Source of the DNA: Acanthosepion lycidas
Taxonomy: Eukaryota; Mollusca; Cephalopoda; Sepiida; Sepiidae
Direction: 5' to 3'
Assembly (NCBI GenBank): GCA_963932145.1
Contig: OZ010571.1
Span: 152,866,098-152,930,097, forward strand
DNA: 64,000 nt
Shown here: in pieces, positions 43,235-55,289 of the stretch
Numbering within the stretch: position 1 is the first letter of the stretch
Layout of the letters: every line of letters begins with the position of its first letter
Position numbers and translations under genes: made by a program
The notes under the pieces: generated by a model
Seen by the model: only the letters and a program-made list of their open reading frames with translations
What the model was told of the DNA's origin: nothing
Databases searched by the model: none

Positions 43235-44710
43235 GGACAATATTTACTGTTTACTGAAGTTCTGCTTATTTTAGGATCGACATAGGTATTATTATTTATT
43301 AAGTTTTTGTTCATATTAAACAGAGCATAAAATCGGACATTTTGCAAGCACAAAGCGTGACAACGAAACAGAAGTTTTTTGAATATACATGAGGCTAATT
43401 ATTTTCAGGCTATTTTTTTTTTTAACATACCTGAAGCTAATTATTTTCTCCCAACTAAGACAGAAAATCATTTGAAACTTGGCCTTTATTTGGACTCGGA
43501 AGCTCACACTTAAAACTAAAGACTGTATACAGTCGACCGGAAGGTTAAAATATATTGTATTTGCCACCAGATATCATTCACTGTAGCATAACACGTATTC
43601 ATGATTTCACAAAATTATAGATTTTCTCCTCACACTATCTCTCTCTACTTATCTCTCTCTTATTCATTCTCTTCTTCCTTTTGTCTTTCCACCTCATTGT
43701 CTCTCGCCTTCTCTCTGTTTGTCACACAATCTCTTTCTCATCCTTTTTCTTCTTTCCTCCTCTCTGTACTTCGTTCTCTTTTATTTACACTCCTCTCTTC
43801 CTTCCGTCTGTCCTTTCTTTCTCTCAGCTTTCTGTCTACTTTTCTCAAAACCCCTCTTTCACTATTTACCTATCTCCTCCTCCCTTCTCTCCTCCAATCA
43901 CGCTTTCCTTCCCAGTCTTTTCCACCGTCACGCCACCTCATCCTCTCTTTTCTTTTTTCTTTTCACCCCACTCTCTCCTTCTCGTTTCCCTCACTTTCTC
44001 TTTTCTCTCCTTTTCATCTTTCTCTTCTTTCTATTTTTACCTTGTTCATCCCATCTCTCTCGCTTTCTCTCTCTCTCTCTCACGCACACACATAAAAGAA
44101 GAAAAGTTCGAAAATAAGGGAACTGGAATTACCAATATTTATTTAGGTGACACGTTGTGGAGAAGTTTGCAAGCTCGTACACCATTACTCATTTCGATCC
44201 TCACTAGGTGCCATATACTTGTGACCTCGTACCAGAGTAATTTAAATTTAGTAAATATAAGGATCTGCTTGGTAAAGTAGTTGTGTATCTTTCATTGTAA
44301 AGCGGTTTGTGTTCAAGTTCACGAAAAAACAGTGTTCTGAATGTTGATTTTCAAAGCTCCTATCAGATGAAATACTGGTGTCATCTTCCTGCCTCTGAAT
44401 TCTATGGAAGAATGTAAAAGACACTAAGAGCCTTTATATCCTTAGAAAGTTATGGAAGGATGTAATTATTAATTTTCTGGAAAGATTCAGCAGAAAATAG
44501 TAAATAACTTTAATAAAGTCTTAATTTTAGAAAAAAAGAAGAAGAAAAAAAAATATATATATATTCAACAAAATGAACTTTTTGGCTATTCAATATTTTC
44601 ATTGCATTTAATTTGTATTTCAAACTTTTCTTATTTATTATAACGTTTTCTTTCGAGTTTTTCTTTAGCCTACAAATTAACTTTCGTATTTTTGAACTAT
44701 ACTAATAGTT
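42945..44710. other. No gene seen; CT-rich tracts
   Basis: (CT)n at 43190-43232; a pyrimidine-rich stretch with Ser/Leu/Phe-rich frames in all three forward frames at 43617-44090. That pattern is composition, not coding. Nothing else recognised. Confidence 0.6.
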
Positions 44711-44714
44711 TTTG

Positions 44715-45215
44715 ATGTATGCAAGAGGTGCTACCGCTCGGGTCGCGAGTTCGAACCTTAGTCGAGGTTGTCATTTTATTTCGAATTCGCGTTTGTTTTG
44801 TTTTACTGTATTTCAACCTCAATGGGTTATTTAATTCCGACAAGACTTTTATTGCTGGTAATTTCTTTTTCAAAAATGTATAGCTGGTAATATTTTTATT
44901 CAACAAAAATGTATAGCTGGTAATATATTTTTCTTCAAGAATGTATTGCTGGTATATTTTCCTCAAAAAAGTATTGCTGGCAATAATTTTTTCTTCAAAA
45001 ATTAATTGCTGGTAATAATTGTTTTACAAAAAAAAATATTGCTGGTATTAAAACCTATTTTTACACTTTCTTAGTGTTTTGACGCCAGCTTGGTGGGGGG
45101 TGAACTATTTGCCCATAGTTGCGACCCTAATAGGTGCTACCATCCCGGGTCAGGTTGTACCTGGGAACACCAGCAATTAAGAGGTGGTTCCTACCCAGGA
45201 CGCGCGAATTCCTGT
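44715..45215 (+). repeat. Dispersed repeat, family C, longest copy
   Basis: Left end has a tRNA-like string (gaggtgctaccgctcggg then cgcgagttcgaacc, B-box-like). Next aatgggttatttaattccga, then at least five units of a tattgctggtaat-type minisatellite (44850-45045), then gcccatagttgcgaccctaa and ggtgctaccatcccgggtca. The tRNA-like string suggests the family is a SINE with an internal minisatellite. Confidence 0.75.
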
Positions 45216-45539
45216 AATTTCATTGCAAGACCCAATAATATTATGTTTGAAAACATTGTGATAAAACAGTAATAGAAAATTGTTAAAAAAATAAGAAATA
45301 TTTAAATCCATTTATCCGCTCAAACATTGTCAATTTTTTACAAGTATTTCTTTCATCTTAATTTCATCTTAAGTAACTAAAGTCAAGATAATATTACATT
45401 TTTGATAAAAACAAATGTTATGTCTCAGGTCGTAGGTATCATGACTCTCCACAGATTCCTTTTCTTTATTCTTTGTGAATAGACTGAATTTTTTTTTAGA
45501 AAGGCATTGGAGCGGGTTTTCCTTCTACTCGGTTCTGAA

Positions 45540-45755
45540 TTCAGTATAGTTCTTCTCCCAGACTGACTGTCACCCAAGGCTAGAAAGCAAAGTCTACCAT
45601 ATATATTTAATCGATAGATTAGGGAGAAGAGATCGAAATAGATGGAGTTATACCTTTCCTAAGGGTATTAGTACGAAGTGAACGAGACTAACTCAGTCAG
45701 AATTTGAACTCGCACACCGATCACACTTTTTGCACCGATAACCGTCATGCTACCG
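45540..45755 (-). repeat. tRNA-derived SINE, family A, diverged copy
   Basis: Blocks: gactgtcacccaaggctag, cgatagattagggagaagag, tacctttcctaagggtatta, agaatttgaactcgcacacc. The hairpin module is missing. Confidence 0.65.
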
Positions 45756-45759
45756 CTAC

Positions 45760-46595
45760 AATATTACTGCTATCATTATGATTATATGCAATAATATGGC
45801 GCCGAGCGCTGGAGAAAGAACAGAGAACGTTTTTAAGTGTAAGACTTGATATTAATGGTGAATCGATCTGACATACATGTCCATTTACCGCTGGTAAAAG
45901 GGAAACGCGTTGTTAATTTTAACGTTTCTCTTTTAATTGACTTAGAGAAAAATATCTGACTTCCATCCAGGAGCGTGACATATTGCAACTTCTGTATCTA
46001 ACGTTTTCCACAGACACATGAATCGATAGCTAAGTCTGCTGTCAGAAGAGTTGGCTCACTATGTCATTTTAGACATTTTTTTGTTCGCTAGAATCTATCT
46101 CACAACGACATAAGTCTACCATTTGCTTGCGCGCATTAAATATTTTCTTCCACAACTGGTCTGGCACTTCCGCTAATCATTTCATCCTAAGGAATGCCAG
46201 AAGTACGCAGGGTGGATACAGGGAGTGATAGTGAAACGAGAACATTGAGAATAGGGAGGATTGAGGAAGGGCACCCCTCCCACCAAAAAAAAAGTAAAAA
46301 AAGAACGAGGATCAAGACCACAAAAAATGATGATTGACGTTGCATTTAAATTTTTGAAGATTAGAATTATCAGGGAAGCAAGGAAACGCAAGAGAGTTCC
46401 ACAAGAAGTGCGAGAAAAACTGTTGTAGTAGAAGTGGCGATTACATTAAACTATTTCAACAGTAAAAGGGTGGGTCTTAGATATCAAACTAGTACAATTG
46501 TGGTACCAAGGGAAAAAAGCTCGTCGGCTGAATATATTTGTTGAAAAGACAAAGACAAGCCACGTTACATCGGCGAGAAAGTGACTTAATCTAGA
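45760..46595. other. No gene seen
   Basis: Unassigned mixed sequence. No domain recognised in the short frames here. Confidence 0.5.
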
Positions 46596-46599
46596 AATT

Positions 46600-46970
46600 T
46601 TTGAGAAAATTCAGAGAATAATCTGCAAGGTTATCGGTCCTGAGCTGGTAGCTCCCGCCGTTGTAACATAACTTCTCTGTGCTTTTTCTATAAATACTTC
46701 CATGGTAATTATTCTGGTGAGCTTTGGTGCCTCGATTTTCACGAATTTAAGCGTAGTACTAGATTGGCAGGTAGGTCTCATCATTTTACTGTTGAAATTA
46801 TTAGGTGCAGTCATGAGTTCTATGCTAACAGTTTCTTCTATCTTACTTGTCGCTTGTTGAACTCTTTTCCAGCTTCTTGCTTTCCAGTTAATTATGATCT
46901 TCAAAAATGTAAATGCAAAGTCAATCATAATCTTTTGTCATCATAATTCTTGTTCTTTTCTTGTTCTCTC
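46600..46970 (+). pseudogene. LINE 3' end, second subfamily, copy 2
   Basis: RIICKVIGPELVAPAVVT, then after frame change NITSLCFFYKYFHGNYSGEL, AGRSHHFTVEIIRCSHEFYA, NSFF, LLNSFPASCFPVNYDLQKC and KCKVNHNLLSS up to a stop at 46944. The open part from 46764 is well preserved. Sister copy at 33590-34040. Polymerase core missing. Confidence 0.8.
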
Positions 46971-46974
46971 TTCT

Positions 46975-47368
46975 CAATAATGATATTTTCAGATTCTTTC
47001 ACTCCCACTAACCTCCTTGCGTTTTAGTGGCTTTATCGTATTCTTTGGAGCGAAATAATAAAAAAAAAGATCATTCAATCCTCGCCTGGATTTTATTCTT
47101 TATCTATTTCATGATCGTGCTAATGAACTTAGACGGACGGTCTGAGTAGCTGCGATGAAAACCAAGTACAAATAAAAATGAAGGAAATACTAGTCAAAAA
47201 TTAATGATAAAAGTTAAAAGAACCGTATATGTTTGTTTATTTATTTATAATTTATTTAAAAGAACAATTTATGAAGAAATGGTAGAAATAAGAAACAGAC
47301 GATAACTGTATTGGCAGTCGTAGCTCAAATAAATAATAACATAGAAGTAAAACACAAAAGTGATAGAG

Positions 47369-47424
<56 letters not shown>

Positions 47425-48215
47425 CTTCATCAAGATTGCCTGCGCAGATAAGTACAAGGTTTAGGGATCAAAGAGCGACCTGTCAACACCTATCCTGGAT
47501 CTATATACCACAGAAGAGACCAGGTTTCCAAACTGGGTGCTAAAAATACCTAAAACAAATGTCACCACCTCAATCGATGTTCTCGAACAAACTTTACGGT
47601 TAGAAAGAAAAACTAGTAAGAATCACAGAATAAGAAGCATCGCTACGTCTTCAAAAAATCATTTTTGTTGGAGTGGGATGGAACACACATTTGATACTCT
47701 TCAAAACGCCATACAACAGCCCCTATAGGTTTTCTACTCAGTCAAGGTGGTGAAAAAATGGCGGGGTGGAGGGCGTTTCATTTCGGTCTGACTTTTCCGT
47801 TTCCGAAAAATTCTTCCAAGATTAGTGTACAAGAGAAACGTAGATATTTACTTGGCTTATTTTAATCAGGCACAAGTACATAGTTCTAGAGCGGCTATAA
47901 ATGATAGAGCAAAGGGAAAATGTCCCGAATAAATAGCAGTAATGATGGCACATTGTCTAAAATAAACATTAATTCTTCAGTACAATATAAGTTTTTGTTT
48001 TTTTTCTGTTATTTTCACAGTGAATATTTTAGCGCCCAAATAAACCCATAATTACGGTTCCAGCCATGGAGTTATTGATCCAACCTCGTATATTTATGGC
48101 TACAAAGACATTTAGATATTTAATTCACACACATTAGTCAGGCGTAAAACCAAATTTATAAAGCATCAATTATAAAAAGATTGGGCTCAAGTAAATAGAC
48201 TGTGTACACACACAA
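46975..48215. other. No gene seen; GATA/GA microsatellite
   Basis: (GATA)n(GA)n at 47367-47421. The rest is unassigned. Confidence 0.55.
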
Positions 48216-48216
48216 A

Positions 48217-48218
<2 letters not shown>

Positions 48219-48287
<69 letters not shown>

Positions 48288-48600
48288 TAGGATAAAATAT
48301 GAATTACAATCCGCCAGAATGATATGAGTGTTCTTATTTGTTCTTTATCCGTATATATATATATATATATATATGAATAAAAATGACAATAGGAAAACTG
48401 GTAATTGCTGACGCGTTTCGTCCAATGTTGACTTTATCAAAGCAAAATACGAAAATTAAATTAAATGAACAAAGTAACTAATTAATTTCATTTTCGTATT
48501 TTGCTTTGATAAAGTCAACATTGGACGAAACGCGTCATCAATTACCAGTTTTCCTATTGTCATTTTTATTCATAAATATTGTTTCTCTACTGATTAATTC
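48219..48600. repeat. (TA)n array and family E palindrome
   Basis: TA array at 48219-48283, short TA at 48351-48374, then an inverted repeat: left arm 48375-48455 (gaataaaaatgacaatagga, acgcgtttcgtccaatgttg) and right arm 48488-48575, its inverse. After the right arm comes ctctactgattaattcgg as in 21790-21812. Each arm has the GATAAAGTC...GGACGAAACGCGTC string. Confidence 0.9.
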
Positions 48601-48608
48601 GGAGAAAT

Positions 48609-48613
<5 letters not shown>

Positions 48614-48682
<69 letters not shown>
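48614..48682. repeat. (TA)n microsatellite
   Basis: About 69 bp of TA, immediately after the family E unit, as also seen at 21825. Confidence 0.97.
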
Positions 48683-48685
<3 letters not shown>

Positions 48686-48773
48686 TAACAAAAATCTTGA
48701 TAATCCGTATGGATAATCCCAAGAAGTTCAATGTCAAGTCAGAGCGAATAATTTTATTTAAAGAAAAACAGAC

Positions 48774-48992
48774 CACTTTAAGGCTCCATTAGTTATAATT
48801 TATTTCACCAGAGAATTTTATTTTTCTCTGGATCTTCAAGTGAAAAGAAAAAAATCTTAATACTGCCCTTCAAAATGTAAATTTTAAATTAATTTTTTCT
48901 TTTCACATTTGAAAGTGAAGTCTGAAGATCCAGAGAAAAATAAATTTCTCTGGTGAAATAAATTATAACTAATGGAGCCTTAAAATTGTCTT
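48774..48992. repeat. Foldback element, about 219 bp
   Basis: Left arm ctttaaggctccattagtta, taatttatttcaccagagaa, ttttctctggatcttcaag; the right arm (48918-48990) is its inverse with few changes. The centre of about 65 bp is AT-rich. No coding capacity. Superfamily unknown. Confidence 0.88.
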
Positions 48993-49011
48993 TTTTTCTC
49001 TAAATTAAAAT

Positions 49012-49032
49012 AATATATATATATATATATAG

Positions 49033-49063
<31 letters not shown>

Positions 49064-49193
49064 GATAGATAGATAGATATGAAGAAATATAGTCTTAAGG
49101 TGTGCTATATTTATAGGATAAAGTGCTCAGTATCAGAGATAGAGCGTGTGTAAATATAAAAGTGAACATTGAAGTCAACACTTAGAGGCGACC

Positions 49194-49248
<55 letters not shown>

Positions 49249-49470
49249 GTGTGTGGACAATGAGCTCAACAGCTAGCGATGACAATCTGTTTCATGCCCT
49301 GTAGATTGTATTCAAGCAGGGAATCGACTGTCGCCACTCGTTGTTGACCTAAGTGTCCACTTTTATATCTATATTTACATGCGCTCTATTCTGGATAACG
49401 ATCGCTTAAACTCATAAATATATCATACCTTAAAACTATATTTTTATCATATATAAATTCATTGTATTTT
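49012..49470. repeat. Family D units in inverted order with (TA)n and (GATA)n
   Basis: Short TA and GATA array (49012-49080), a reversed family D half (gataaagtgctcagtatcag, agatagagcgtgtgtaaata; 49090-49195), a TA array (49198-49245), then a forward half (caatctgtttcatgccctg, cactcgttgttgacctaagt, cgctctattctgg; 49250-49450). Confidence 0.75.
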
Positions 49471-49474
49471 AAGT

Positions 49475-50210
49475 TTAAATTTTTTTTTATTATTTCAAAC
49501 ATTTTTTTAAATCTAACGTTTTCCTCCATGTTGTTCTTTAGTCTTCAAACAGTGTGAGAAAAAGACTAACGGATAGACAGAAAGAGGGGGAGGTGTGTAT
49601 TTGAGTAGGTTGGAAATAGAATTATATAAATGTAAATGTGAAATACAATCACATATGCATTCACTCATTACAGTTCGTGTAAATAAATATTTTTATATGA
49701 GATACGAGCCAAAATTTTGATGGATTTGATTATGAATAAACATTATTTATTATTCATCTAGCTTTGAAGTAGTTGCCTTGGGCGTGTATACAGTGATCTC
49801 ATAAATGATACTGCCCACAAAGGTTTGGTTAAAATGTCAGCACTGCATTGCGTTCGAGCACGCCGTTTAGATTCACCGAATCGCTGGGTATCATCTCGCG
49901 TGCCATATGCAGGTTTGTATATTAAAGTGTCATATAACAATAAAGTGTCGCAGCCGACACTTGGGTTTGAACATGGATCGCCAGAGAGCAAGCCCAGTCG
50001 ACCTTATCTTGAAATAATTAGATTACGTGACGGGTAACGGAAAGATATGGCAATTAGCGGCGTCTGTCCCGAGTATTGTTCAAAGGCGTTACTATTGTTG
50101 TATCTGTGATTTATAAAGTCTTTCCTACAAATGGACATTATATGATTGGGAACACTGAAGCTTATAGTGAAAATATTAGGAAAGAAAGAGGCAAACATTT
50201 TTTCTCCTTA
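49475..50210. other. No gene seen
   Basis: Poly-T rich sequence to 49530, otherwise unassigned. Opposing open frames near 49758-50037 have no domain. The stretch at 49985-50035 carries an unverified tRNA-like cttatcttgaaataatt. Confidence 0.45.
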
Positions 50211-50214
50211 TACA

Positions 50215-50890
50215 AGGCATAAGAGACATTCAAAGTAGAGGGTTAGTGAATGCTATCACTGGTATGGACATTAGAAGATGAAGTTGAATGTGAAGATTAT
50301 GAGGATATGTAGGATAGATAACGATTGATTTTAGACTTGAAGAGGTTAAGTTTGTAGTGTTCCGGGAAACATTCACATGGGAGTCTGTTCCACAAAATAG
50401 GAAGAAGCTGTAACATCTTTCTTACAAATGGAATGCGGAGAAAATGGGGGTGATTCGATTCTGTGACCATAGCATGGCAGGTACTAGCTGTAACGGCCTG
50501 AATTGGTGGAATTAAGGACCTCGTCAGAACGTGGCGACAGAGTAACGATAGGCTTGCAACGTTACATCTATGAGAAACGCTTATAGGGTTGGATATACCT
50601 CATTTCCTGCAAGTTCACGTAAACGATTTAGATTTGGGGTGTAAGTATTAAGTTTGGCCGTGATACTCCATTTTTGGTCTGATCTGACTCTTGTAAAGAT
50701 AAAGTATAGCAGGAGGAGTCAGGTACTTTCTGGAATGGTACAAGATGCTGACCATTTTTACAGCATCTTTTGTGATGGATCATATATATGACGTCCTTGA
50801 GGTCAGGGGTGAACTTGAGTCAATAGGCGTTCAAGGCTTCAAGGTTTGCTCGGTATTGATGAAACGTTATAAGCCAGATTTCTCCCAATG
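50215..50890 (-). pseudogene. LINE 3' end (Jockey/CR1-like), copy 5
   Basis: On the reverse strand: LWNRLPCECFPEHYKLNLFK then SKINRYLSYISS to the 3' end, and upstream the NVASLSLLYRHVLTRSLIP-like and SYQKVPDSSCYTLSLQES-like text of the thumb region. Same family as 9250-9720. Text near 50690-50720 still matches the upstream SIVTKVRSDQKWSITAK-type sequence also seen at 58680-58760. Inactive. Confidence 0.75.
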
Positions 50891-50894
50891 AATA

Positions 50895-51975
50895 TTACAG
50901 CTAAGGTCAGAGTTGTACTCCGTTGCCAGCCTCTGAAAAAAATAATAGACTAAAATAGATATGAACAGAAACAGAAAGAAGCAGATAAATAGTTTTAATA
51001 TATAGAAACAAATTTGGATGCATATGAACAGACTGAAAATGATAGCCGTACAGGCTGATATATAATTGAAATGAAATTACATAAGGAAAAACAGTTTTTT
51101 CTGTCTGGTCTATCGTATTTAATAACACATATAAAAATGTGTTATAAATTGCCATAGACAAAGAAAAATTTTATTTTATGTAATTTTACTTGTAATCATA
51201 CAAGGGAACGTACAGACTATTAAAATTGTAGCATCGGTTCTAGTACTTTCGACCATTCTCTGGTTATACCTAGGAAGTAAATACACGGGTGCTACTCGTA
51301 GAAATGTCAGATAAAGAATTAACGTCGTATTGGCGTTTCTGTTCGGGAATGTTATGGTTTAAGAATTTTACAGAAATAAGTAATTGGATAAATCAAGGCA
51401 TGTCATTAGTTGCAGGATAGACACTTTAACATTGTGACATCAGTTCTGAAAATAATTCCTTTTAGATTTCTACTCTTGACAAGTAATACCTATATGTCTT
51501 ATTATTGAAGATGCTTAAAGAATAGCCGAAAGCGCTAGAGTCAATAATAAGAATTATGGTCAATTTCTGCATAATTTTGAACCAAACATTGTACAAAAAC
51601 AAGAGAAAAAAAATTAACAGAGTATTCCTCGTCTGTCATATTTAGTAACACACGTATAAATGAAAGATTACTATCTAAATATATATTATTCACACATACA
51701 TTTATATATTTTTATATTGACTAACTTTAGGTTAATCCAAGAGAGAGACAGTAGAGTTAGGAAAATTACGTTTCGTCAATTTTCTTTTAAAATCAGCAGC
51801 TGAAATTTTGGTTTTTAGCTAGGCTCGAACACTGACTACATATAAATAATCATAAAAATCTAGCACACTAATTAGGCAGCCACACACATATTTATACAGA
51901 TAATATGCTAAGTGTGTTTATATCTTATTACTTTTTTTGCTTTAGTTATCTCCCTTGCAATGGCTACACAGTGAT
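50895..51975. other. No gene seen
   Basis: AT-rich, unassigned. A repeated aacacacgtataaa/aacacatataaaa motif is weak. Confidence 0.5.
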
Positions 51976-51977
51976 AA

Positions 51978-52165
51978 AGTATAACCAGGATATAAGAGAG
52001 ATGTCGGGACCATATAAGAATTCTCTTATATCCGGGTTTATCTTATATCCGGGTCTAATTTACATTAATATACATTAACACAGGCTCTAATTTGGGACCA
52101 GAGAAAATCTCTCTTATATCTGGGTTTTTCTTATATCCGGATCTCTTATATCCGGGTTACACTGT
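51978..52165. mobile_element. Pogo/Tigger-like MITE, copy 2
   Basis: Left end agtataaccaggatataaga, right end inverse of acagtgtaacccggatataag. The interior shares ttgggaccagagaaaatctc with copy 1 (1278-1446). Slightly longer because of a cattaatatacattaacaca insertion. Confidence 0.75.
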
Positions 52166-52169
52166 ATAT

Positions 52170-53233
52170 AAATGGTGGACTATTCGAAGGTATTTTACGA
52201 AGCCACGAGATAAAAAGATTGACTATGGTAAAAAAAAAAAAATGAAAACATTTTAAAAACATAACGTGCTTTAGAAAATATGCGGCCATATTTGACGGCA
52301 TTGGGTAAATTATTTTTATGAGCAATTCAGTAAACGCCTTCTTTGATATTTTAACAAGCAAGTCGGTTTTAGAAGTATAGAGGACTTTGGATGTCAGTAT
52401 ACTACATTCAGCTTTTCATTTGAGCTCGAATATCGAGCCTCTTATAACGAGAAAAGAAATGTGTGAGACTGTAAATATATTTTCAAGTTATTATTGTTGT
52501 ACTTTATTTTTTGTTGTTTCAGCCACGGGAGTGGCTCAGATATTTGTTTCAGATTATGAAAAATGAAGGAGAATTAGCGATAGGAAGATTGCGTGTCAGT
52601 TTCTTTTAATTGTATAAGGCCATTTTGCTTTGAATATCTGGATTCAAAATCCTACGTAGGAAAGTAAGAAATGAAAAAAGAGAATCCATCCTTAAACCAG
52701 AATTGCACTCGATGTCTTGCCGAATATCAAGGTATGTGTGTGTGTGGTAGCGGGGGCTAGGGGTTGTCTATTATAAAGTGCTAAACCAAAACTAAGGAGT
52801 TGATAAGGAGAAGCGCCCATTATTGGTTTATCTTAAAGACGTGTTGCGCATAGACGATAATGCAAGACGACATATTGCCCGAGTTTCCAAGAAAACAGAT
52901 TATGGCACTAAAGATATCACTAACCCTCGTGGAATGACCAAATATTGCAGTGGATTTAGAATTTGATATTTATTTAGCTTATCTTAATACAGAGCTGTTT
53001 ACACGGGGGGTAAAATGGAATAAAATATTGTGTTGCGCCAAGCTTCCAAGTTGCAAATGTATTCCGGCTTTTAAAATCAGAAATCAAGATTCTAGTTTCA
53101 ACTTGGTCTCAAAATCTGACTGCTGGTTCCTTTGTGAAATATGCAATAATTTCATCTACCAGGCACACACACATTACTAATCTTAAATTTTGTATAAGTT
53201 TCAGGGTGTATGCGTTTTTGAGCAAGGTGGAAT

Positions 53234-53235
<2 letters not shown>
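52170..53235. other. No gene seen
   Basis: Unassigned AT-rich sequence. A 76-codon plus-strand frame (52950-53180) has no recognisable domain. Confidence 0.5.
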
Positions 53236-53237
<2 letters not shown>

Positions 53238-53286
<49 letters not shown>

Positions 53287-53336
53287 AGTATATGATTGGT
53301 GTATACGGAATATTTATGTTATAATTTTTTAAAAAA

Positions 53337-53381
<45 letters not shown>

Positions 53382-53571
53382 AGTCAGGCACCTCGGCGTG
53401 GTGATCCTCATTGGGTGCCCCGTACTTTCGGCCATGTGCTGCATCTAAGTTAAGCTTAGAAAATCAATATATATGAGAATTCGGACCTTTTTTTTATCCT
53501 CTGCTCTGGACGGTATATTTTAAGTAAGATTTTGGAGACTGAAATAAAAAAAAGCGTCATAAATACATTAG

Positions 53572-53631
<60 letters not shown>

Positions 53632-53735
53632 CAGTCGTGTTAGTCATTATCAGAGAACTGGTGACGGCCCCGAAAAACCTGGTTAAATGTCGAAAGCTTG
53701 GAGATTAAGATGAGAATCAGTAGCATCCAGATAAC
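53238..53735. repeat. (TA)n and (AAT)n arrays with intervening repeat text
   Basis: TA arrays 53238-53281 and 53339-53378; (ATA)n at 53576-53631. The segment 53385-53455 (reverse strand agcacatggccgaaagtacg) and 53655-53700 (ctggtgacggccccgaaaaa, gtcgaaagcttgg) have cgaaa-type motifs found in retroelement 3' regions. Confidence 0.7.
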
Positions 53736-53739
53736 AGAG

Positions 53740-54600
53740 ACGTTGATTTATTGCGGGGATTTAGTTAATCTCCAGCCCAACAGTTACGATTGGTGTAAGC
53801 AAACAATGAATCAATAATGATAATGATAGATACACTTACCTTTTGTGTAATGTCACGGATTGAAACAACATAGAACAAAGTGACTATCAGAAACAGAACA
53901 ATCAAATTGTCTTGTCTTTGTCAAAAGTACGGCAGGACAAGCTTGCTTTATGCTCATTGGTTTAAAACAAACACCTTCACCACCACCCCCACACATAGGG
54001 AAATATATTGATAGATATATTGATAGATAGGGTAGCAAACATTCTCTTTCATACTCAATAAATACTATGTATTGATAGTAAGTAAAATTAGTTTTGTACG
54101 TTTCAGGATGAAATACTGGTGAAATAGGAGTAGGGAGATTTGTGATTTCCAAAAGCAAAAGAGTTTGCCTATATTTTTAAAGAGTTAGCATTCTAAAATG
54201 TTAGCTTTTGTTTAGCCTTGAATACCCTTCTGGATCGGAAAGGAAATACACAACTATCTTAGCCACGAGGTGGATCTCCAGGTGCAGTGTATTGATATTA
54301 AGGGAAGAACTTGATGAATATTCAGTGATTTTTCAGTGAACGTGTCTATATTGAACAAATGCAACATAGGAAATTTGGTAAAATGCTCTAAACGTATCTG
54401 TGCCAGTAATGATAGAGATACCTACCATCCCTCACAATGACAGGTTTGACACAAGGTCACGATCAATGTGGGGCTCTGGACACGTACAAAGTGGTTCCAG
54501 AATTTTTTCCGTTCTGTAGACAGTTCGTATTTTGGGACATCTCAAATATATCGACTGAATCTGACTCTTTAACCTAAATTTTTTTGCATTGAATTGTTAC
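53740..54600. other. No gene seen
   Basis: Unassigned; no domain or repeat family recognised. Confidence 0.5.
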
Positions 54601-54604
54601 AAGT

Positions 54605-54715
54605 AATGAAAAATGGCTCTTGCTTTTCAACAGAGAGAGTGAGTGAGAAAGAAAGAAATAGAGTGTGTGTGAGAGAGAGAGAGAGAGTGTGTACGTGTGT
54701 GAGACCGTGTGTGTG

Positions 54716-54763
<48 letters not shown>

Positions 54764-55170
54764 AGAGAGAGTGTGTGTATGTGTGAGAGAGATAGAAAGA
54801 AAGTGTGTGTGAGAGAGATGGAGAGTATCTGTTTGAGAGAGAGAGAATCTGTGTAAGAGAGTGTGTGTATGTGTGAGAGAAAGATTTTGTGTGAGTGATG
54901 GAGTGTGCGCGTGTGAGAATGAGAGAGATAGAGAGAGTGTGTATTTGTGTGTGTGAGAGAGATCGTGTTTGTGTGTGTAAGAGTGATAGAAAGGGAGAGA
55001 GTGTATGTGTGTGATAGAGATCGTGTTTGTGTGTGTAAGAGTGATAGAAAGGGAGAGAGTGTATGTGTGAGAGAGAGACAGTGAAATAGAGATAGAGTGA
55101 GGGAGAGATATAGTGTGTATGTGATATATATATATAGAGAGAGAGAGAGAAAGAGAGAGGTAGAGAGAGA
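54605..55170. repeat. Long GA/GT-rich tract with (TA)n
   Basis: 565 bp of ga, gt and mixed gtgtgtgagaga units, with a TA array at 54720-54760. Two longer duplicated units (gatcgtgtttgtgtgtgtaa, gagtgatagaaagggagaga) occur at 54961 and 55019. All three reverse frames are open and Ser/Leu/Thr/His rich, which is a compositional artefact. Confidence 0.93.
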
Positions 55171-55289
55171 GGGAGCGAGCGAAAGTGAACGAACAAATCT
55201 TATCACAAAATGAGAAACCAGTGTCATCACCGAAATCTGGAATCCGTCTATTTGTTTTATGTCCAATGAAACAACATAGTTGCCAACAC

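Noticed and set aside
43601..44280. Long Ser/Leu/Phe-rich forward frames, up to 199 codons
   Set aside because: All three forward frames are open across a CT-rich tract, so openness is compositional.
53655..53700. Fifth hammerhead-like core (ctggtga ... gtcgaaag)
   Set aside because: The box is altered and the only pairing uses bases that should be unpaired in the core, so it was not counted with the other four.
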